This document shows, piece after piece, positions 1 through 5,222 of a DNA stretch of 7,496 bases. The translations under genes and the position numbers were made by a program. Source of the DNA: AC-50 sp035640455 (lineage in GTDB: Bacteria; Actinomycetota; Thermoleophilia; Gaiellales; Gaiellaceae); contig DASQWB010000111.1 of the NCBI GenBank assembly GCA_035640455.1, forward strand, positions 1 to 7,496, written 5' to 3'. A model generated the notes under the pieces. That model was not told the origin of the DNA. It saw only the letters and a list, made by a program, of their open reading frames with translations, and did not search any database. Numbering within the stretch: position 1 is the first letter of the stretch; every line of letters begins with the position of its first letter.

Positions 1-46
1 GTTCGAGCGAGGTCAGAGCCGGATCAGGTCCTTTCTTAGCCGCCAG
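1..46 (-). other. Possible 5' end of rsfS (ribosome silencing factor) with its ribosome binding site, cut by the window edge
   Basis: Just after the nadD stop, the minus strand reads a purine-rich AAGAAAGGA (37-29), a good Shine-Dalgarno match. About 12 bases later a CTG codon (16-14) opens a frame reading L-T-S-L-E to the window edge. RsfS proteins often begin M-T-S-x-E-L-A, and rsfS commonly follows nadD, so this is a reasonable candidate for its start with a non-AUG codon. Only five codons are visible and the spacing is on the long side, so the call is an inference from gene order plus a very short match. It could equally be untranslated leader with the true start outside the window. Confidence 0.3.
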
Positions 47-47
47 T

Positions 48-602
48 CTAGCGCCGGTACAGGCCGAGCTCCGCGATCCGGGCGGCCACCGCCTGTGGGA
101 CGAGGCCGTCGATCGGCTCGCCACGGGCGACGCGCTCGCGGACGTCGCGGGAGGCGATCGGCACCGGCTCGAGCTCGAAGAACCGGACGCGATCGGGCCG
201 CTCGAGCCGCTCGAGCACGCGGTCGAGCCGCTCGCGCGGGTAGCCGGGCCTCGTCGCGACGGCGACGCGCGCGAGCTCGAGCACGCCGTTCGGGTCCTTC
301 CAGTCGAGGAAGTCGCAGAACTCGTCGGCGCCGAGCAGGAAGAGCGGGTCGTCCCAGCGACGCTCGCGGAGCATGTCGACGGTGCGCTCGTGCTCGTCGA
401 GCTCGACCCGATGCTCAGGGAAGGCGGCCCGCGCAAGGCCGAGCCGCGTTTCCGCGTCGAGGTCGACCCGCTTGTGCCCAGGCCGCGCCGCGACCAGCAC
501 GACGAGCTCGTCGAAGCCGAGCTCCTGCTCCGCGGCCCGCGCAAGTGCGACGTGGCCGTTGTGCGGCGGGTCGAAGGTCCCGCCGAAGAGCCCGGTGGTC
601 AC
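48..602 (-). CDS. nadD: Nicotinate-nucleotide adenylyltransferase (NadD), compact form
   Basis: This enzyme transfers AMP from ATP to nicotinate mononucleotide, making deamido-NAD in cytosolic NAD synthesis. The 184-residue protein opens with the nucleotidyltransferase signature GGTFDPPHNGH (residues 7-17), with the HxGH pair His14 and His17. It then shows PGHK (41-44), TVDML (74-78), the core strand LLGADEF (89-95) followed by DWKDP, and near the end IASRDVR (149-155), the ATP-binding (S)SxxxR-type motif. It is shorter than typical NadD (about 190-215 residues): the segment between PGHK and LLGADEF is abbreviated, though all motifs remain. The start is GTG at 602-600, overlapping the obg stop (TGA, 601-599) by four bases as GTGA, which points to translational coupling. 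The stop is TAG (50-48). I am confident of family and function. Confidence 0.95.
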   Translation of the reverse strand: MTTGLFGGTFDPPHNGHVALARAAEQELGFDELVVLVAARPGHKRVDLDAETRLGLARAAFPEHRVELDEHERTVDMLRERRWDDPLFLLGADEFCDFLDWKDPNGVLELARVAVATRPGYPRERLDRVLERLERPDRVRFFELEPVPIASRDVRERVARGEPIDGLVPQAVAARIAELGLYRR

Positions 603-1792
603 GCGAGCTCGACGACCTCGTCGTCGCCGAGATCGATCTCGTCGCCCCGCTTCGCTCCTGCTTGCTTCAGCGCGTCCTCGAGCTCCTCCTCGTCCGGGAG
701 CTCGCCGACGACGCGGAAGCCGCGATCGGTGCGGTAGATCCGATAGGGCGGCCGGCGGTGGGCCCGCGGCCGGTAGACGAGGAAGTCGACGAGCTCGTCG
801 GTGGCGACAGGAGCGGGCGGCTCAGCCGGCACGAGCTCGAAGAGGGCGCGCCGGAACTCTCCCACGCCGGCTCCCGTCGCGCACGAGAGCGCGAAGACGC
901 GCAGGATCCGCGGGTCGTCGAGGTTGAACGGCGGCACCTCCGGAACGAGGTCGATCTTGTTCAGGACGACGACCTGGGGCCGCTGCTCCAGGCCGGCGCC
1001 GTAGGCGGCGAGCTCGCGGTCTATGGTCGCGAACCGGTCCTCGACGCCGCCGGCGGCCGCGTCGATCACGTGAACGAGCAGGCGCGCGCGCTCGAGGTGT
1101 GCGAGGAACTCATGCCCGAGGCCGACGCCCTCGCTGGCACCCTCGATCAAGCCGGGCACGTCCGCGACCGTCAGCTGGCGCCCGTCGGGCGCATCGACCG
1201 TGCCGAGCACCGGGGCGAGCGTCGTGAACGGGTATTCGGCCACCTTCGGCCGCGCGTTCGAGATGCGGGCGAGGAGCGACGACTTACCGGCGTTCGGCAG
1301 CCCGACGAGCGCGGCGTCGGCGAGGAGCTTCAGCCGCAGCTCGAGCGAGGCCTCCTCGCCGGGGAGACCCGTCTCCGCGAAGCGTGGCGCTTGCCGCGTC
1401 GGCGTGGCGAAGCGGCGGTTCCCGCGCCCGCCCGCGCCGCCGCGGGCGAGGAGCACCCGGCCGCCGGGCGCGGCGAGATCGGCCACCACGCGGCCCTCGT
1501 CGTCGAGGATCTGCGTCCCGACCGGAACCCGCAGCTCGACGTCGTCGCCGTCCGCGCCGTGCTGCTGCCGGCCGCGCCCGTGACCGCCGCGACCGGCCGC
1601 GAACCACTTCTCGCGCGCGAACCGCGACAGGTCGCGGCGATCCGGGTCGGCGACGACCACGACGTCCCCGCCATGCCCGCCGTCCCCGCCGTCCGGTCCG
1701 CCCTTCGGGACGTGCTTCTCGCGCCGGAAGCTGAGCGCGCCGTCCCCGCCGCGGCCGGCCCGGACGCGGATCTTGGCCCGATCGTGGAACAC
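599..1792 (-). CDS. obg: GTPase Obg/CgtA, involved in 50S ribosome assembly and stress control
   Basis: Obg is a slow GTPase that binds immature 50S particles and links ribosome maturation to growth and ppGpp. The Gly-rich Obg fold comes first (FHDRAKIRV, then FRREKHVPKGGPDGGDGG). The G domain follows: GLPNAGKS (residues 164-171 from the GTG start), switch-I YPFTT, DVPG (211-214), NKID (278-281) and an SCA-type G5. A short OCT-like domain ends in GDEIDLGDDEVVEL. I chose GTG at 1792-1790 because it falls exactly where Obg proteins begin (M-F-x-D-R-A-K-I). An in-frame ATG at 1837-1835 would add 15 residues with no Obg counterpart, and it lies inside a predicted hairpin. Neither start has a clear ribosome binding site. 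The OCT domain appears about 20 residues shorter than usual. The gene sits downstream of rpmA and overlaps nadD by four bases. Confidence 0.95.
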   Translation of the reverse strand: MFHDRAKIRVRAGRGGDGALSFRREKHVPKGGPDGGDGGHGGDVVVVADPDRRDLSRFAREKWFAAGRGGHGRGRQQHGADGDDVELRVPVGTQILDDEGRVVADLAAPGGRVLLARGGAGGRGNRRFATPTRQAPRFAETGLPGEEASLELRLKLLADAALVGLPNAGKSSLLARISNARPKVAEYPFTTLAPVLGTVDAPDGRQLTVADVPGLIEGASEGVGLGHEFLAHLERARLLVHVIDAAAGGVEDRFATIDRELAAYGAGLEQRPQVVVLNKIDLVPEVPPFNLDDPRILRVFALSCATGAGVGEFRRALFELVPAEPPAPVATDELVDFLVYRPRAHRRPPYRIYRTDRGFRVVGELPDEEELEDALKQAGAKRGDEIDLGDDEVVELA

Positions 1793-1816
1793 CGGTGGGA
1801 GGGTAAGGCCGCGACG

Positions 1817-1858
1817 CTCGCCGCGGCGCGGGCTCATCGCGGCTGAGCCGGCGGCGAG
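1817..1858 (-). other. Two-part hairpin between rpmA and obg
   Basis: In the transcript sense, CTCGCCGC (1858-1851) pairs perfectly with GCGGCGAG (1824-1817). Nested inside, GGCTCA (1849-1844) pairs with TGAGCC (1836-1831) around a seven-base loop. The structure starts four bases after the rpmA stop codon. No T-run follows, so it does not look like a standard intrinsic terminator. It could be a partial attenuator, a 3'-end stabiliser of the ribosomal-protein mRNA or an RNase processing site. The complementarity is read directly from the sequence; the role is inference. Confidence 0.5.
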
Positions 1859-1862
1859 TGCG

Positions 1863-2114
1863 TCAGGACTCGCCGACGCTCACGAAGCGGCGCTCGCCGC
1901 TCCGCTTGAACTCGACGCGGCCGTCGCGCAGGGCGAAGATCGTGTCGTCGCGCCCGAGGCCCGCGCCGGGGCCGGGACGGAACCGGGTTCCGCGCTGGCG
2001 CACGATGATCGAGCCGGCCCGCACCTGCTGACCGGCGAACACCTTGACGCCGAGCATCTTCGGGTTCGAGTCGCGCCCGTTCCTGGACGAGCCGAGACCC
2101 TTCTTGTGAGCCAT
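1863..2114 (-). CDS. rpmA: 50S ribosomal protein L27
   Basis: L27 is a large-subunit ribosomal protein whose flexible N-terminus reaches the peptidyl-transferase centre and helps place tRNA. The 83-residue length is normal. It begins MAHKKG with no cleavable Firmicutes-type N-terminal extension, and then shows the family signature SSRNGRDS (residues 9-16), LGVKVF, IVRQRGT (37-43) and GLGRDDTIFAL (52-62). The ATG (2114-2112) directly abuts the rplU stop TAG (2117-2115) with no gap. A strong Shine-Dalgarno AAGGAGG (2129-2123) lies eight bases upstream, inside the last codons of rplU. The two genes are clearly co-transcribed, and translation is probably coupled, giving balanced amounts of L21 and L27. 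The stop is TGA (1865-1863). Confidence 0.98.
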   Translation of the reverse strand: MAHKKGLGSSRNGRDSNPKMLGVKVFAGQQVRAGSIIVRQRGTRFRPGPGAGLGRDDTIFALRDGRVEFKRSGERRFVSVGES

Positions 2115-2651
2115 CTAGCCTTCCTCCTTCGCGGCAAGCGCGGACTCCAACGCCGCGACTGCGCCCTTCCTGTTCGCATGCGCGCGCTCGTACTCGAGAG
2201 CGGCTTCGAGCTGCGGCTTCCGCCACTCGGCGGAGCCTTCCGAGACCTGTGCGACCGTCATGTCGCCATAGCCCTTCGGCAGACCTTTCGGCGTCGAGGC
2301 GGCAGGCGCCTGCTTCTCCTCCTTCGGCTTCGCGGCACCCGGTCGCTTCCCGCCGATCGCCTCGATCTCGATCTGCGACAGGCTCGCGCGGAAGCCCGTT
2401 TGCCGGCGGTAGCCGGTCTTCGGGCGGTACTTGCCGATCCTGATCTTGTCGCCGCGGACGTGGCCGACGACTCGCGCCGTCACGAGCCCCGCCTTCGGGC
2501 TCAGATCCGGCTCGCCGTTGCCGCCCACGAGCAGCACGTCGGGCGTGAAGGTCTTGCCCTCGTCGGCGCCGAGCCGGTCGACGAGCAGCCGCTGCCCCTC
2601 GTGGACGCGGTACTGCTTGCCTCCGAGTGAGATGATCGCGTAGGCCGTCAT
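2115..2651 (-). CDS. rplU: 50S ribosomal protein L21 with a C-terminal extension
   Basis: L21 binds 23S rRNA in the large subunit. Residues 1-99 are a complete L21: AIISLGGKQYRV at the start, then KIRIGKYRPKTGYRRQTGFR (70-89) and SQIEI. The protein runs to 178 residues against about 100-105 for ordinary L21. After a Lys/Ala/Pro linker (100-126) comes a module (127-174) starting GYGDMTVAQV, predicted to be helical, with EYERAHANRKGAVAALESAL near its end. Extensions with a similar YERxHxNRK-like pattern are, as I recall, seen in some actinobacterial proteins; its function here is unknown. I chose ATG at 2651-2649 because it places the L21 fold at the very N-terminus. No clear ribosome binding site precedes it; a strong hairpin lies 11 bases upstream instead. 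rpmA follows without a gap. Confidence 0.96.
   Translation of the reverse strand: MTAYAIISLGGKQYRVHEGQRLLVDRLGADEGKTFTPDVLLVGGNGEPDLSPKAGLVTARVVGHVRGDKIRIGKYRPKTGYRRQTGFRASLSQIEIEAIGGKRPGAAKPKEEKQAPAASTPKGLPKGYGDMTVAQVSEGSAEWRKPQLEAALEYERAHANRKGAVAALESALAAKEEG
2123..2129 (-). promoter_or_regulatory. Ribosome binding site of rpmA, inside the end of rplU
   Basis: AAGGAGG in the transcript sense is a near-perfect match to the 16S anti-Shine-Dalgarno, eight bases before the rpmA ATG. It is formed by the final Lys-Glu-Glu codons of rplU, so ribosomes finishing L21 stop over the rpmA initiation site. It is the strongest ribosome binding site in the window. Confidence 0.85.
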
Positions 2652-2724
2652 AGACGTGGAAACCGCGGGCGGGGCCCGCGGAGCGGCCAGTCTACCAACG
2701 AGCCCAGTACCGTGTACCGCGGCG
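2652..2724. promoter_or_regulatory. Divergent intergenic region between rplU and the GPH transporter gene
   Basis: These 73 bases separate the rplU ATG (minus strand) from the likely TTG start of the transporter (plus strand), so they must hold the regulatory signals for both unless rplU is only read from far upstream. On the minus strand, TAGACT (2694-2689) resembles a -10 box. The best -35-like hexamer at an 18-base spacing, GGTACA (2718-2713), is weak. A start of transcription near 2682 would place the 2663-2681 hairpin at the extreme 5' end of the rplU mRNA. On the plus strand only a poor TACCGT (2708-2713) is seen, which would make the transporter mRNA nearly leaderless. Promoter placement is tentative. 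Confidence 0.4.
2663..2681 (-). other. GC-rich hairpin in the rplU leader
   Basis: CCGCGGGC and GCCCGCGG form a perfect 8-bp inverted repeat around a three-base loop, ending 11 bases before the rplU start codon. In the rplU sense it is followed by TTTCC, too short a T-run for a confident terminator. Its place at the start of a ribosomal-protein mRNA with no visible Shine-Dalgarno suggests control of translation or mRNA stability, as in known ribosomal-protein leaders, but no known leader family is recognised. As DNA it could also be a palindromic protein-binding site between the divergent genes. Confidence 0.5.
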
Positions 2725-4044
2725 TTGGACGCCTCGCCACTTCCGCTTCGCACCAAGCTCCTCTATGCGACGAGCAGCCTCGGCAGCGAGGCGCTCGGTC
2801 AAAGCCGAAGCTTGTGGCTCCTCTACTTCTATGCGAAGCGCGAGGACGCCGAGCTGCTCCCGCTCGTGCTCGTCGGCGTCCTGCTCACCGTCGGCAGGCT
2901 GATCGAGTCGCTCGACGACGCGCTGATCGGGTACTGGAGCGACCGGACGCGCTCGCGGCTCGGCCGCCGCATTCCGTTCGTCCTGGCCGCGACGCCGCCG
3001 TGGGCCGTCTTCTCCGTCCTGCTCTTCACGCCGCCAAGCGACTCGTCGACGGCGGTGACAGCGCTCTACTTCTTCGCCGTGCTCGAGCTCTTCTACCTCT
3101 TTGCGACGCTGAGCGGCGGCCCGTACGAGGCGCTGCTCCCGGAGATCGCCACGACGAGCGCCGAACGGGTCCACGTGGCGTCCCTGCGCGTCTACCTCGG
3201 CGTTGCGGGAGCGGCGGTCGGGCTCGTCGGCAGCGACTTCCTCAAGGACCGCCTTGGCTTCAAGGCGATGGCGCTCGTGATCGGAGTGCTCGCGCTCGTC
3301 TGCCGCTACGTCGGGCTCATCGGCATCTGGCGCCGGGCGAGCCGCACGCAGCCGCCGGCGGCGATCCCGTTTCGGGAAGCGATGCGAGTCACCTTTGCGA
3401 ACAAGCAGTTCCTCGCCTTCCTGCCGACCTTCGTCCTCTTCCAGATCGGCTTCCAGATGCTGATCGGCGTGCTCCCCTACTTCGTCGACGCGGTTCTCGA
3501 AGAGGGCACTTGGGTCAAGGTGCGAGTGCTGACCGGGGTCGCGATCGCCTCGACCGTGGCCGCCGTTCCGCTCTTCGCGCTCCTCGCGCGCCGCACCTCG
3601 AAGCGGCACGCTTACAGCACTGCGCTCGCGATCGCCGCGGTCGTCTTCCCTCTGCTCTCCCTCGCCGGGTTCGTTCCTGGCGTGCCCCGCGAGGCGCAGG
3701 CCCTCGCCCTGATGGCCGTCGCGGGGATCCCGATCGCGGGGAACTACCTCTTCCCGGCCACGCTCACGGCCGACATCATCGACTTCGACAGCATCCGCAC
3801 CGGCCTGCGCCGCGAGGCGACCTATTACGGCGCACAGAATTTCGTCGAGAAGACCGCGACATCCGTCTCGCCGCTCCTCCTCGCCCTGTTGCTCCTCGCC
3901 GGGCGGACGGCAGACGACCCACTCGGCGTCCGCCTCGTCGGACCGGTTGCTGGTCTCGTCGTCCTCTTCGGCTACCTCGCTTTCCGCTTCTACAGCCTGC
4001 CGGACGAGGTGCGGACGAGAATGGCGCCAGGCCCCGCCGGCTGA
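2725..4044 (+). CDS. GPH-family (MelB-like, MFS_2) sugar:cation symporter
   Basis: This is an inner-membrane transporter of the glycoside-pentoside-hexuronide:cation symporter group; the substrate is unknown. From the TTG start the protein is 439 residues with about 12 hydrophobic segments, the usual family length. Key marks are GRLIESLDDALIG (57-69) in helix II, where MelB carries its cation-site acids; the loop signature SDRTRSRLGRRIP (72-84); and the late motif TADIIDFDSIRTGLRREATY (348-367) followed by GAQNFVEK. The frame stays open upstream to a GTG at 2656, but that adds a Gly/Ala/Pro-rich stretch unlike the family. TTG at 2725 gives the typical beginning (LPLRTKLLYATSSLG), though without a clear ribosome binding site. 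The gene stands alone on this strand: divergent from rplU and convergent, 11 bases apart, with the hydrolase. No sugar-metabolism gene is adjacent. Confidence 0.85.
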   Translation: MDASPLPLRTKLLYATSSLGSEALGQSRSLWLLYFYAKREDAELLPLVLVGVLLTVGRLIESLDDALIGYWSDRTRSRLGRRIPFVLAATPPWAVFSVLLFTPPSDSSTAVTALYFFAVLELFYLFATLSGGPYEALLPEIATTSAERVHVASLRVYLGVAGAAVGLVGSDFLKDRLGFKAMALVIGVLALVCRYVGLIGIWRRASRTQPPAAIPFREAMRVTFANKQFLAFLPTFVLFQIGFQMLIGVLPYFVDAVLEEGTWVKVRVLTGVAIASTVAAVPLFALLARRTSKRHAYSTALAIAAVVFPLLSLAGFVPGVPREAQALALMAVAGIPIAGNYLFPATLTADIIDFDSIRTGLRREATYYGAQNFVEKTATSVSPLLLALLLLAGRTADDPLGVRLVGPVAGLVVLFGYLAFRFYSLPDEVRTRMAPGPAG

Positions 4045-4054
4045 GCGGCGCGGG
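4032..4054. terminator. Possible hairpin between the convergent transporter and hydrolase genes
   Basis: CCCCGCCG (4032-4039) can pair with CGGCG plus GGG (4046-4050 and 4052-4054) across one bulged base, with a six-base loop. It spans the transporter stop codon in an 11-base convergent gap. There is no T-run on either strand, so it is at best a weak shared terminator, and such pairings are common by chance at this GC content. Confidence 0.22.
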
Positions 4055-4055
4055 T

Positions 4056-5201
4056 TCAGCGCATCGAGTGCAGGACGCGGACGACGAAGGCGTCGAAGCG
4101 GAAGAGGTCGGCGACGTCGCCGAACGAGGGCTCCGGGACCGCGTGGTCGAGTGTGCGCGTGACCGTCAGCTGCCCGTGGCCGGCCGCGCGGATGAGCGCG
4201 CGCGACTCCGTCAGCGGGAAGTACTTGTCGTGAGGTCCGGAGGCGAGCAGGATCGGCGCCCACAGCCGTTCGGTGGCGGCCAGCGGCGAGAGCCGGGTCA
4301 CGCCGACGCGCATCGACGCGGGAAGGGCGGCGTAGAGGGCGTCGAAGCGGCGCGGATCGCGGTTCCGAAGCAGGCTGAGGAGCGCGCGGGCTGGCCGCCC
4401 CAGCCCGCTGGTCGACCCGGCCTCGAGGACGGCCAAGGGGTGCGGGTCGTCGTCGTCGACCGCCCGCAGCTGCGCGACGAGCGTGCGGCGGTCGCGACCA
4501 GGCGGTAAGCCGGCGGCCAGTGACCGCGCGACCGCAAGCGAGACGAAGGGATCCGCGTCGTAGCGCTGGTGATCGTAGTAGCCGGTCGTCGCGAGCCGAA
4601 TGACCCGGCGCAGGTCCGTGTACGGCGCGATGCCGGCGACGGCGGAGACGCGGCCTGAGAGCGCCGGATCCTCCGCCGCGAGCAGAGCGAGCGTCGTCCC
4701 GACGGATACGCCGACGAAGCCCACCCGGTGATCGCGCGCGTCCTCCCGAGTCGAGACGGCTCGCGCGACCGCAACCGTTTCGGCGAGCGTACGGAGCGTG
4801 ATCTCGCCGCGCTCGAGCCCGACGGGATCCGGTACGAGCACCAGATACCCGGCGCGCGCCAGCCCGCGTGCGAGCCGTTCCACGTCCGGGTGATGGCGAC
4901 CGAGCGCCGTGGCGCCGTTGACGAAGACGACCGCGGGCCACGGACCGTCTCCGGGCGGGCGGACGAGCGTCGCGGGGACGCCCGCGACCATCGTCTCCTG
5001 CACTCGCGGCTCCGCCGTGACCACGGCGACGGCCCACGTCAGGACCGGCGTCTCGATCGTGGTCGAGAGGACGACGACGGCGCGAGCCTGCGCGCCCACC
5101 CACGATCGGAACACGACCGTCGCCACGAGCGCGGCGAGCAGCAAGACGAGGACGGCCGCGAGAGCGCGCCGCCCCGGCCGCGGCACGTGGAGGCGAGCCA
5201 C
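4056..5201 (-). CDS. Membrane-anchored alpha/beta hydrolase (dienelactone hydrolase/acyl-esterase-like)
   Basis: This is probably a serine hydrolase acting outside the cytoplasmic membrane; its substrate is not known. The 381-residue protein starts with a basic stretch (RLHVPRPGRR) and a hydrophobic helix (about residues 13-31), a signal anchor with no lipobox. The alpha/beta fold follows: strand and oxyanion region VVFVNGA (91-97), nucleophile elbow GVSVG with Ser166, acid loop SGPHD with Asp325, and LDH with His353, giving a complete apparent triad. The 159 residues between Ser166 and Asp325 include a long Arg/Leu-rich, probably helical lid (about 205-310). The start is GTG at 5201-5199, 21 bases after the RNase E/G stop, so the two may be co-transcribed; the ribosome binding site is weak. 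An alternative start at the in-frame GTG for Val6 changes little. The fold is secure; substrate and role are not. Confidence 0.8.
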   Translation of the reverse strand: MARLHVPRPGRRALAAVLVLLLAALVATVVFRSWVGAQARAVVVLSTTIETPVLTWAVAVVTAEPRVQETMVAGVPATLVRPPGDGPWPAVVFVNGATALGRHHPDVERLARGLARAGYLVLVPDPVGLERGEITLRTLAETVAVARAVSTREDARDHRVGFVGVSVGTTLALLAAEDPALSGRVSAVAGIAPYTDLRRVIRLATTGYYDHQRYDADPFVSLAVARSLAAGLPPGRDRRTLVAQLRAVDDDDPHPLAVLEAGSTSGLGRPARALLSLLRNRDPRRFDALYAALPASMRVGVTRLSPLAATERLWAPILLASGPHDKYFPLTESRALIRAAGHGQLTVTRTLDHAVPEPSFGDVADLFRFDAFVVRVLHSMR

Positions 5202-5222
5202 GCCGGCCCCGCAGGCGACGGA

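Noticed and set aside
95..1846. Open frame of 583 codons on the plus strand opposite nadD and obg
   Set aside because: It is antisense to two clearly conserved genes. The translation is Arg/Ala-rich with no recognisable domain, as expected for shadow frames at very high GC.
2656..2724. Upstream GTG start for the transporter, adding 23 residues
   Set aside because: The added residues are Gly/Ala/Pro-rich, unlike GPH N-termini, and would run through the hairpin almost up to the rplU start codon. TTG at 2725 gives a normal family beginning.
2652..2756. Longer rplU start at 2756
   Set aside because: It would place 35 residues without L21 similarity before the conserved N-terminus and run through the hairpin and promoter-like region. 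ATG at 2651 starts exactly at the L21 fold.
4045..4055. Strong bidirectional terminator in the convergent gap
   Set aside because: Only an imperfect GC hairpin without T-runs is present. I list it as a weak candidate and do not claim termination.
2712..4508. Open frame of 598 codons on the plus strand overlapping the transporter
   Set aside because: The membrane-protein frame (2725-4044) has GPH motifs and hydrophobic periodicity; this one is an Arg/Pro/Ala-rich shadow.
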